The notes under the pieces: model-generated | The model's database searches: none | The model's input: only the letters and a program-made list of their open reading frames with translations | Told to the model about the DNA's origin: nothing | NCBI GenBank assembly: GCA_026393655.1 | Contig: JAPKZT010000064.1 | Span: 1-6,132 of the forward strand | Direction of reading: 5' to 3' | Length of the DNA stretch: 6,132 bases | Source: Actinomycetota bacterium | GTDB taxonomy: Bacteria > Actinomycetota > Acidimicrobiia > Acidimicrobiales > Ilumatobacteraceae | Position numbers and translations under genes: made by a program | Part shown: positions 1-5,714 of the stretch, one piece after another | Layout: each line of letters starts with the position of its first letter | Position numbering within the stretch: position 1 is the first letter of the stretch

Positions 1-2
1 CT

Positions 3-905
3 GGCAAAATCGCGGTCGTTGGCACCGCACGATTAGTTTGCGCCAAAGTTGGTAAAGCAAAGACCTGGATTGCTCTTGACAGTACATCCTTTAAATCGCC
101 AACAATCACTTCAGTGATAATCGCACCAAGTGCGACCACTACTTTTTATTTGACTGGGCAAATCATTAATGTGCTAGTGATGTTTGATGCTGGTGTAGTG
201 GTGACCGGATCACCACAAATTTTTCTTGACTCCGACACGATTGGAAAGATGACCTACGCCGGTGGCACCGGCACGCAAGTGCTGTTGTTCTCGTATGTAA
301 CGGTGGCTGGAGATGTTGACAACGTTGGTTTTGGTCTCAAAGCTAATTCACTTGTTTTAAACGGCGGAACGATTAACTCAATGAACGGAACACCAGCGAC
401 ACTAACGCATCTTGGGATTGCAAGATCTACGACGCGAAAACTTGGTCCTACGGCGCCCGCAGTTACTACAACTGTGACCACTGTTGCTACGACCGCTACA
501 ACTGTTGCTGCTACTACCACGACGACCACCACCACAGTCGCATCGAGTGCGGCGCCGAAGATCACAGCAATAGCTTTTAAAGAACCTGGCGCAAAATGGA
601 TTGTCGGTCAAAATGTGCAAATAAAAGTTACTTTTGATTTGCCAGTTTTAGTTACCGGCACACCGTATATCTCTATTCTCTCAGACGGAATCAATAAAGT
701 TACCTACCTCGAAGGTTCGGGTGGTACAAGCCTCATATTTAGTTACACAGTGCTCACCGGCGACATTGATAACACGGGCGTAGGAATGGCCGCCGATGCA
801 TTTGTTTTGAATGGTGGAAAAATTTTATCTTTATCGGGAGTTACTGCGGTGTTGACTCATGCGGCAATTGCTCGGTCGAGCCTTCGTAAGATCGCTGCTT
901 CGTAA
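3..905 (+). CDS. Secreted/surface protein with tandem beta-domain repeats, C-terminal part (5' end outside window)
   Basis: The frame is open from the left edge to TAA at 903-905, giving 300 visible residues. The GTG at 114 is internal, because coding continues upstream through ARLVCAKVGKAKTW (residues 10-23), a motif I associate with exported proteins of Acidimicrobiia. Visible layout: Cys/Lys motif, beta domain 1 (residues 35-147), Thr/Val/Ala linker (148-186), beta domain 2 (187-297). Both domains share VTG(S/T)P, LxFSY, GDxDNxG, LNGG and LTHxxIARS. They resemble the Ig-like repeats common in bacterial surface proteins, with the pattern 'VTGTPQL...FxYTVxxGDxDxDGI...LNGGTI...ATLTHxAV'. No transmembrane anchor, sortase motif or catalytic residue is visible after domain 2. 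The signal peptide, if any, would lie outside the window. Extracellular location and a binding or structural role are inferred; the ligand is unknown. The next gene starts 36 bases downstream on the same strand. Confidence 0.85.
   Translation, partial: GKIAVVGTARLVCAKVGKAKTWIALDSTSFKSPTITSVIIAPSATTTFYLTGQIINVLVMFDAGVVVTGSPQIFLDSDTIGKMTYAGGTGTQVLLFSYVTVAGDVDNVGFGLKANSLVLNGGTINSMNGTPATLTHLGIARSTTRKLGPTAPAVTTTVTTVATTATTVAATTTTTTTTVASSAAPKITAIAFKEPGAKWIVGQNVQIKVTFDLPVLVTGTPYISILSDGINKVTYLEGSGGTSLIFSYTVLTGDIDNTGVGMAADAFVLNGGKILSLSGVTAVLTHAAIARSSLRKIAAS
105..443 (+). repeat. Tandem protein-domain repeat, copy 1
   Basis: This segment encodes a 113-residue beta-rich domain. Hallmarks are VVVTGSPQIFLD, LLFSYVTVAGDVDNVG, LVLNGG and LTHLGIARS. 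It aligns over its whole length with the domain encoded at 561-893. The two copies have diverged at the nucleotide level, so the duplication is old rather than a recent direct repeat. Confidence 0.8.
444..560 (+). other. Thr/Val/Ala-rich interdomain linker
   Basis: About 39 residues composed mostly of Thr with Val, Ala and a few Pro and Ser, including a run of eight Thr. All four ACN codons are mixed through the run, which suggests selection on the protein sequence rather than a recent microsatellite expansion. Linkers of this kind are flexible and are common between domains of exported actinobacterial proteins. O-glycosylation is possible but is inference. Confidence 0.75.
561..893 (+). repeat. 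Tandem protein-domain repeat, copy 2
   Basis: This segment encodes 111 residues homologous to the domain at 105-443. Matching landmarks are VLVTGTPYI, LIFSYTVLTGDIDNTG, FVLNGG and LTHAAIARS followed by an RK pair. Only three residues follow it before the stop codon, so the protein ends with this domain. Confidence 0.8.
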
Positions 906-941
906 TCGTTGATCCATTAGTTTTTGATTATTAGTGAGCCA

Positions 942-1697
942 ATGCGAGTTGCTGTAGTCACTGGTGCGTCGCAGGGTATTGGTCGACAGACGGCTGATGT
1001 GTTGGATTCGCTGGGTTGGGCACTTGCGCTAATTGATCTTCAAACAATTGATATAGATGGTTATAAGAATGCAGTTGTTTTCACTGGCGATATCACTGAC
1101 GAAAAGTTTGTGTCGACAACTGCGACCGAGAGTCTAAAGAAATTTGGGCGAATCGATGCGCTGGTCAACAACGCTGGCATCTCGAACATTGCTCCAGCAC
1201 TCAAAACTTCCGCCGAGACTTATAGAAAGGTACTTGAAGTCAATCTTGTTGCGCCGTTTTTATTGGCGAAGGCATTCGGTGAAATCATGCTGAACGTTAG
1301 TTCTGGCAGCATAGTAAATGTTTCATCTGTTGCGGGTCTGCAAGGCGTCGCCGATCGATCCGCTTATAACGCGAGTAAACACGGATTGATCGGTCTTACT
1401 CGAACTCTGGCAGTTGAATGGGGTGCTCGAGGAGTGCGCGTCAATGCCGTGTGCCCTGGTTGGGTGAAAACAGAAATGGATCACAAAGATCAAGCAGGTG
1501 GTTCTTACACCGATCTTGATATCACAGACCATGTACCTATGGCGCGATTTGCTCGTCCAGAAGATATTGCTCAGGCAATTGTCTGGCTCTGCGACAGTTC
1601 TAAATCTGGTTTTGTCAACGGAGTTGCATTGCCAGTTGACGGAGGATGGACAGCAGACGGTTCGTGGCAATCGCTGAAACTTGAGCAGCGAGGCTAA
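942..1697 (+). CDS. Short-chain dehydrogenase/reductase (SDR), classical type
   Basis: This 251-aa protein has the length and full motif set of a classical SDR: a NAD(P)-dependent, probably cytosolic oxidoreductase acting on an alcohol or ketone. Visible motifs: Rossmann glycine motif TGASQGIG (7-14), Asp32 at the end of beta-2, GDITD (49-53), NNAG (76-79), Asn101, Ser129, Tyr142 and Lys146 (YNASK), PGW (172-174) and a C-terminal DGGW. The Asn-Ser-Tyr-Lys tetrad is intact, so it should be active. An acidic residue at the end of beta-2 usually means NAD(H) preference. I chose ATG 942 because MRVAVVTGASQGIG is a normal SDR N-terminus; the in-frame TTG at 924 would add six unlikely residues. The ribosome binding site is weak (AGTGAG, 3 bases upstream). 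It is followed by the PhyH-family dioxygenase 10 bases downstream, so a shared pathway is inferred. The substrate cannot be deduced. Confidence 0.93.
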   Translation: MRVAVVTGASQGIGRQTADVLDSLGWALALIDLQTIDIDGYKNAVVFTGDITDEKFVSTTATESLKKFGRIDALVNNAGISNIAPALKTSAETYRKVLEVNLVAPFLLAKAFGEIMLNVSSGSIVNVSSVAGLQGVADRSAYNASKHGLIGLTRTLAVEWGARGVRVNAVCPGWVKTEMDHKDQAGGSYTDLDITDHVPMARFARPEDIAQAIVWLCDSSKSGFVNGVALPVDGGWTADGSWQSLKLEQRG

Positions 1698-1707
1698 TCT
1701 AAGATTT

Positions 1708-2883
1708 ATGTTTGATCAAAATGGATGGGTTACTAATACTGGCGATCAACTCTCCGAGCTGAAAGTGCTCGCTGAATCGAAGACACTTTTGAGTGATTAC
1801 GAGTTTGCTTCGTCGGTTGAGCAAAATACTCTCGTCTACGACTGCGAACGTTTGGTGCCACAGATTTCAAGTCGAGACGGACGTCGAGCGGTGATGGCTG
1901 AGCTTGGTCGGGCGTTGTTATCTGGCCCAGGCATTGTTGCTTTCAAGGGCATGTACCCAGATTCTGCAATTGTCGATCGGGTTTCTGATGTGTATTGGCA
2001 GATCATTGAAGAGCAACATGCACGAGGTGAAGCGAAAGGTGATCATTACGCGAAGCCAGGGTCAAACGACCGCGTGTGGAACGTGCAAGAAAAGCTTGCT
2101 TTGCGTGACCCAGAGGCTTTCGTCGACTACTACGCCAATGATTTTATTTCATTGATTGCTACATCTTGGCTCGGTCCTGCTTATCAAATTACTACTCAAG
2201 TAAATGTTGTCAACCCTGGCGGTGATGCTCAGCAACCCCATCGTGATTATCACTTAGGATTTTTGACTGATGAACAGGCTGTTGATTATCCGACGCATGT
2301 GCATTTGTTGTCGCCGGTGTTGACGCTGCAAGGTGCTGTTGCTCACACGAATATGCCTCGCGAGACAGGGCCTACTATGTATTTGCCACATTCGCAAAAA
2401 ATGGTTTCTGGTTATGTCGCGTGGCGTAATCCGGTGATTAGAAAATATTTTGCAGAGAATTATGCGCAGTTATCTTTACAAAAGGGTGACGGAGCATTTT
2501 TTAACCCGGCAGTGTTTCATGCAGCCGGCACAAATCTAACTAAAGATATAAAGCGGATGGCAAACTTGATGCAAATCGGCTCAGCGTTTGGTCGAACTCT
2601 CGAAACAGTAAATCGACAACAGATGTCAAACTCTATTTATCCAACGCTGCAGAAACGTAAGGCTGAAGGTTGGTCACAGATGTCGTTGCGAAATAGCGTT
2701 TCGGCCTGTGCTGAGGGGTATGCGTTTCCTACAAATCTTGATCGGGATCCACCGCTCAAGGGATTGGCTCCACAGTCACAAGCAGATTTCGTGTGGCAAG
2801 CACTTGAGAGCGATCAATCTGCATCTGACCTCAGTGCGACTCTCGACGCGTTAGCAATTCGCCAGCAGACTGACCGTTCTTAA
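1708..2883 (+). CDS. Phytanoyl-CoA dioxygenase (PhyH) family Fe(II)/2-oxoglutarate oxygenase
   Basis: This 391-aa protein (from ATG 1708) probably hydroxylates a small molecule using Fe(II), O2 and 2-oxoglutarate. The double-stranded beta-helix core carries the facial triad: HRD at His178/Asp180 within QQPHRDYHLGF, and distal His271 in FFNPAVFHAAG. Arg283 in DIKRMANLMQ is the likely 2-oxoglutarate carboxylate ligand. Other conserved-looking stretches are GDHYAKPGSNDRVWN, LTLQGAVAHTNMP, GPTMYLPHSQ and, near the C-terminus, EGYAFPTNLDRDPP, consistent with a distinct well-conserved PhyH subgroup. An alternative TTG start at 1681 would overlap the SDR by 17 bases and add nine residues. Neither start has an ideal ribosome binding site: GCGAGG at 1688-1693 lies 14 bases before the ATG. 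Co-transcription with the SDR suggests hydroxylation plus dehydrogenation of a common substrate. The family covers acyl-CoA, ectoine and many natural-product substrates, so no specific activity is claimed. Confidence 0.9.
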   Translation: MFDQNGWVTNTGDQLSELKVLAESKTLLSDYEFASSVEQNTLVYDCERLVPQISSRDGRRAVMAELGRALLSGPGIVAFKGMYPDSAIVDRVSDVYWQIIEEQHARGEAKGDHYAKPGSNDRVWNVQEKLALRDPEAFVDYYANDFISLIATSWLGPAYQITTQVNVVNPGGDAQQPHRDYHLGFLTDEQAVDYPTHVHLLSPVLTLQGAVAHTNMPRETGPTMYLPHSQKMVSGYVAWRNPVIRKYFAENYAQLSLQKGDGAFFNPAVFHAAGTNLTKDIKRMANLMQIGSAFGRTLETVNRQQMSNSIYPTLQKRKAEGWSQMSLRNSVSACAEGYAFPTNLDRDPPLKGLAPQSQADFVWQALESDQSASDLSATLDALAIRQQTDRS

Positions 2884-2887
2884 GGCT

Positions 2888-2909
2888 CAATAGCGACTAT
2901 TGTTTAATT
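2888..2909 (+). terminator. Possible weak intrinsic terminator after the SDR-dioxygenase pair
   Basis: A perfect 6-bp stem (CAATAG/CTATTG, loop CGA) starts five bases after the dioxygenase stop and is followed by TTTAATT. The stem is AT-rich and the T-tract is interrupted, so termination may be partial and the mini-gene downstream could be reached by read-through. Confidence 0.35.
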
Positions 2910-2957
2910 AAGTTAAATACCTCGCTTGACGAGTATTACTAAATGGGAGACTAACTC

Positions 2958-3059
2958 ATGGCTAACAAAGAACAAAAGAGCAATCCGAACAATAAAAAAG
3001 CGGCGAAATTGTCACTCAAAGAGAAGCGACTGAAGAAGCAAGAAAAGAAGAAGAGCTAG
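2958..3059 (+). CDS. Small Lys-rich basic protein, 33 aa, unknown function
   Basis: ATG 2958 to TAG 3057-3059 encodes 33 residues. Thirteen are Lys and one is Arg, with Asn/Gln in the first third, and there are no aromatic or Cys residues. The second half (about residues 13-33) is a charged, probably helical segment ending in EKKKS. A good Shine-Dalgarno, TGGGAGA at 2944-2950, lies seven bases before the ATG, the best ribosome binding site among the plus-strand genes here. That is the main reason to call it real despite its size. Very short Lys-rich proteins occur in actinobacterial genomes; binding to RNA, ribosomes or DNA would be consistent with the charge but is inference. It lies 74 bases after the dioxygenase and just before a hairpin terminator, so it could be monocistronic. 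Chance remains possible, since low-complexity AAR/GAR-rich DNA easily stays open. Confidence 0.6.
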   Translation: MANKEQKSNPNNKKAAKLSLKEKRLKKQEKKKS

Positions 3060-3066
3060 ATAAAAG

Positions 3067-3087
3067 AGCTAGTTTAAAAAACTAGTT
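3067..3087. terminator. Bidirectional hairpin terminator between convergent genes
   Basis: A perfect 7-bp inverted repeat CTAGTTT/AAACTAG around an AAA loop (3069-3085) extends to about 9 bp if a G-U and an A-U pair are included. It begins eight bases after the mini-gene stop and sits one base past the hydrolase stop on the other strand. On the minus strand it is followed by CTTTTAT; on the plus strand by the poorer GTTATT. It should therefore terminate the minus operon better than the plus transcript. Confidence 0.6.
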
Positions 3088-3088
3088 G

Positions 3089-3709
3089 TTATTCGTTGCC
3101 TTGGCAGCGAGTAAGCGCGTGATTGTCAGCAGTTGTTAAGGAAATCGCGTCGTCGCATTTTATTGCGGTGCAGAATTCGCCGTGCAGATTGGCGACTGTC
3201 ATCGCATGCACCAACTCTGGGTCTCGATCAATACCGTCAGGACCGACACGATTTGATGTTGAGCAACAATCGTCAACCAGGTAAGTATCAAATCCGAGAT
3301 TTCCAGCCATTCGCGTTGTTGTCTCAACACAAAAATTTGTGAAGAACCCAACAATTATTAGACGTGAGATTTCAGCACGCCGCAGTTGAACTTCTAGTGA
3401 GGTGCCGATAAAACCACTATTCACGTCTTTTTCGACGACAATGTCGGCTGAAGTTGGTTCAAATCCTGGTTTTTGAGCACCGGTGGGTAGCGAAAACTTT
3501 AAAGGTGATGCCGCCTCGCGTGAGTCGTGACGTGTGAATGCAACTTGAAGACCGGCATTGCGCCACGCGGACAACAAATGCAACATTTTGGTTTCAGCAT
3601 CAGGATTATTTCGTCTGCCGGTTGGTCCACCCCAATGAGAAAGCACATCGACGCCGACCTGAACGTCAATCAATAGCAAACAAGAGTCTTTATCGAACCT
3701 TGTAATCAT
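3089..3709 (-). CDS. Isochorismatase-like cysteine hydrolase
   Basis: This 206-aa protein is a typical full-length member of the isochorismatase-like (cysteine hydrolase) superfamily, probably a soluble amidase/hydrolase. The catalytic triad is visible: Asp15 in LLLIDVQ, Lys94 in VVEKDVNSGF, and Cys127 in GFFTNFCVETT, which also carries the usual turn before the nucleophile. Superfamily members include nicotinamidase, isochorismatase, N-carbamoylsarcosine amidohydrolase, ureidoacrylate amidohydrolase (RutB) and biuret hydrolase. I cannot assign a substrate, and nicotinamidase metal-binding residues are not obvious. It is the last gene of the minus operon: its ATG lies 9 bases after the carbamoyltransferase stop and has no recognisable Shine-Dalgarno, so it probably depends on translational coupling. 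That placement suggests a link to carbamoyl chemistry, such as cleaving a carbamoylated or ureido product or by-product, but this is inference. The last ~25 residues, after about position 180, are outside the core and look unstructured. Confidence 0.9.
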   Translation of the reverse strand: MITRFDKDSCLLLIDVQVGVDVLSHWGGPTGRRNNPDAETKMLHLLSAWRNAGLQVAFTRHDSREAASPLKFSLPTGAQKPGFEPTSADIVVEKDVNSGFIGTSLEVQLRRAEISRLIIVGFFTNFCVETTTRMAGNLGFDTYLVDDCCSTSNRVGPDGIDRDPELVHAMTVANLHGEFCTAIKCDDAISLTTADNHALTRCQGNE

Positions 3710-3718
3710 TCGAGGAGA

Positions 3719-5545
3719 CTAATCCAAATCAAAAGTTGTCTTGTCAATCAAATGTTCAGGCTGATCTGATTTAAGAAGAAAGCAATTACCGACAACTAAA
3801 ACTTCAATGTCGGTTCGCATGAAACACCGAAAAGCATCTTCGGGAGTTTCTACTATTGGCTCACCACGCACATTAAATGAGGTGTTCACAAGTACTGGGC
3901 AACCCGTCTGAGACTTAAATTCAGTCAATAAGGCGTGATAGCGAGGGTTGACGTCGCGGGCAACTGTATGCACTCGCGCTGAATTGTCGACATGAGTAAC
4001 AGCAGGAATAACTGAACGCTGAACCTCTAGTCGCGCTATTCCCGTTTTTTCGCTATCGGCAGGAGATGCTGGGGTGAGTTTTGATGAAGCAACACCGGTT
4101 ACGAGAAGCATGTATGGGCTGTCGGAAGTTAAATCAAACCAGTCAGAGACATCTTCACGAAGAACACTTGGTGCAAACGGACGAAATGATTCGCGCTTCT
4201 TAACTTGAAGGTTCAGTCGTTTTTGTACGGTAGGCGAGCGTGGATCAGCCAATATTGAACGCGAACCCAATGCTCGCGGACCAAACTCCATACGGCCTTG
4301 ATGCCAACCAACTGATTTGCCCGCAGCAAGTGCTGACGCCGTATCAGTAGAAATTTCTTTGTCGGTCAATTCTTTAAAGATCGCACCCGATGCATCCAGC
4401 CGTGTAACGATTTCACTTTGCGAATATTCCGGTCCGAGAAATGATCCACTCATCGCATCTGCGTTTGGCTTTAATACTCGTTCTCGTCCAAGCCCGAGGT
4501 GATAAACGGCGAGTGCTGCGCCAACCGCGCCACCCGAGTCACCAGCGGCAGGTTGTATCCATATATTGTCAAAAATATTTTCGCGATGCAGTACACCATT
4601 AGCGACACAATTTAGAGCGACTCCGCCAGCCAAGCACAAATTGCGCATGCCCGTTTCATTGCGAATATTTCGCGAGATCTTAATCATTACTTCTTCAACT
4701 ATTTTCTGTACCGATGCGGCAAGATCCATCTCGCGTTGTGTGAGCTCATCATCAAATCCTCGAGTAGGCGCTCCGAATAGTTTTGCGAATTTCGAATTCG
4801 TCATCGTCAGGCCCGTGCAGTAATTGAAATACTGCATATTCAAAGAGAATGACCCGTCGTCACTGATGTTGATCAAATTTTCTCGAATAATGTCGGCGTA
4901 TTTTGGCTCGCCGTAAGGCGCAAGACCCATAACTTTGTATTCACCCGAGTTAACTTTAAACCCCGTGTAATAAGTGAATGCTGAGTAGAGAAGCCCAAGT
5001 GAATGTGGAAAATGTATTTCATTAAGCGTCTCAAGATTGTTGCCGCGACCAATACTCGTAGATGTCGTGACCCACTCACCAACACCATCCATTGTCAGTA
5101 CTGCCGCATCTTCGAACGGCGACGGAAAGAATGCACTTGCTGCGTGGCTTAAGTGATGCTCCGAGAAAAGGAGCCGATCACCGAGGTCGCCAAATATTGG
5201 CTCAAGTGCTTTTGCGATAACTTGCTTTTGAAATAATTTCTCTTTTAGCCACACGGGTAGAGATCGCGAAAAAGATCGAAAGCCTTTTGGCGCGAAAGCC
5301 AAATATGTTTCAAGAATTCGATCAAACTTAAGAAAGGGCTTGTCATAGAACACGACGTAGTCGATTTGATCAGGTTTTAATCCCGACGACTCTATGCAAT
5401 ATTTGACTGCATTCGTTGGGAATTCTGCGTCATGTCTTACGCGAGTGAATCGTTCCTCTTGAACTGCAGATTTAACTTCGCCATCGATAACAAGGCAAGC
5501 CGCCGAATCATGGTAGTAGCCAGAGATGCCGAGAATTGCCGTCAT
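3719..5545 (-). CDS. NodU/TobZ/SxtI-type carbamoyltransferase
   Basis: This 608-aa protein is a complete member of the carbamoyltransferase family (NodU, TobZ, NovN, CmcH, SxtI). Known members convert carbamoyl phosphate and ATP to carbamoyl-adenylate, then transfer the carbamoyl group to a hydroxyl of a sugar or natural product. The N-terminal Kae1-like ASKHA domain (about 1-350) shows ISGYYHDSAA (7-16), the metal-binding HxxxH at His130/His134, MDGVGEW (152-158), NSGEYKVMGLAPYG (199-212), LAGGVALNC (305-313) and QPAAGDSGGAVGAA (331-344), in which Asp336 is the likely third metal ligand. The C-terminal YrdC-like domain (about 365-590) shows GRMEFGPRALGSRS (417-430), ESFRPFAPSVL (452-462) and VNTSFNVRGEPIVETPEDA (553-571). 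No key motif is missing. The start is well supported: MTAILGISGYYHDS is the usual N-terminus, and the ATG directly follows the DUF5989 stop without a gap. The acceptor molecule is unknown; no polyketide, aminoglycoside or Nod-factor genes are in view. Confidence 0.95.
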   Translation of the reverse strand: MTAILGISGYYHDSAACLVIDGEVKSAVQEERFTRVRHDAEFPTNAVKYCIESSGLKPDQIDYVVFYDKPFLKFDRILETYLAFAPKGFRSFSRSLPVWLKEKLFQKQVIAKALEPIFGDLGDRLLFSEHHLSHAASAFFPSPFEDAAVLTMDGVGEWVTTSTSIGRGNNLETLNEIHFPHSLGLLYSAFTYYTGFKVNSGEYKVMGLAPYGEPKYADIIRENLINISDDGSFSLNMQYFNYCTGLTMTNSKFAKLFGAPTRGFDDELTQREMDLAASVQKIVEEVMIKISRNIRNETGMRNLCLAGGVALNCVANGVLHRENIFDNIWIQPAAGDSGGAVGAALAVYHLGLGRERVLKPNADAMSGSFLGPEYSQSEIVTRLDASGAIFKELTDKEISTDTASALAAGKSVGWHQGRMEFGPRALGSRSILADPRSPTVQKRLNLQVKKRESFRPFAPSVLREDVSDWFDLTSDSPYMLLVTGVASSKLTPASPADSEKTGIARLEVQRSVIPAVTHVDNSARVHTVARDVNPRYHALLTEFKSQTGCPVLVNTSFNVRGEPIVETPEDAFRCFMRTDIEVLVVGNCFLLKSDQPEHLIDKTTFDLD

Positions 5546-5695
5546 CTAGAACAGGACGTAGATAAACGGCGCAAGCGGCGAAGAATGTGCCAGCACTAGC
5601 AGTCCACCGATTATGACCAAAACTAATAAAACTGGTGCGAGCCAAAGCTTTTTATTGTGCTTAAGAAACTTCAGAAACTCTTTTAAGAATGACAT
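5546..5695 (-). CDS. DUF5989 family small membrane protein (SxtK-like), 49 aa
   Basis: A 50-codon gene begins at ATG 5693-5695 and ends at TAG 5546-5548. The product starts MSFLKEFLKFLKHNKKLW, a basic amphipathic stretch. One hydrophobic membrane segment follows (about Trp18-Ala36, with a GG pair at 30-31), and the end is SPLAPFIYVLF. The short basic head, single helix and terminal APFIYxLF pattern match the DUF5989 family as I know it; members are usually about 50 aa and encoded beside carbamoyltransferases. A Shine-Dalgarno-like AAGGGA (5702-5707, minus strand) sits six bases before the ATG. The stop codon abuts the carbamoyltransferase ATG, so the two are almost certainly translationally coupled. 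The product is likely an inner-membrane peptide. Whether it anchors or regulates the enzyme or forms a complex with the SxtJ-family protein is unknown. Confidence 0.9.
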   Translation of the reverse strand: MSFLKEFLKFLKHNKKLWLAPVLLVLVIIGGLLVLAHSSPLAPFIYVLF

Positions 5696-5701
5696 TGTGG
5701 A

Positions 5702-5707
5702 TCCCTT
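5702..5707 (-). promoter_or_regulatory. Shine-Dalgarno for the DUF5989 gene
   Basis: AAGGGA on the minus strand, six bases before ATG 5695, lies in the 19-base gap after the SxtJ-family stop. It is the only clear ribosome binding site inside the visible operon. The carbamoyltransferase and hydrolase starts downstream have none, so this site may drive initiation for that group. Confidence 0.55.
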
Positions 5708-5714
5708 GAGATTA

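Noticed and set aside
444..560. Microsatellite or CRISPR-like repeat
   Set aside because: The trinucleotides vary among all Thr codons with no fixed repeat unit or spacers; it is a coding low-complexity linker.
254..620. Two minus-strand open frames with long Val or Ser/Arg/Cys runs opposite the Thr-rich linker
   Set aside because: They are antisense reflections of the ACN codon run in the plus-strand gene, with no ribosome binding site and no plausible protein composition.
924..941. Upstream TTG start for the SDR
   Set aside because: It adds six residues before a canonical SDR N-terminus and has no better ribosome binding site; ATG 942 fits the family.
1904..2155. Alternative plus-strand ORF inside the dioxygenase gene
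   Set aside because: It lies wholly inside a well-supported gene in another frame and encodes no recognisable motif.
4317..4823. Two plus-strand ORFs opposite the carbamoyltransferase gene
   Set aside because: They are antisense shadows of a conserved gene and lack ribosome binding sites and family motifs.
3719..5545. tRNA N6-threonylcarbamoyl enzyme (Kae1/TsaD) or HypF
   Set aside because: The Kae1-like fold is shared, but the N-terminal ISGYYHDSAA and C-terminal VNTSFNVRGEP motifs and the 608-aa length are those of NodU/TobZ carbamoyltransferases; HypF zinc-finger and acylphosphatase motifs are absent.
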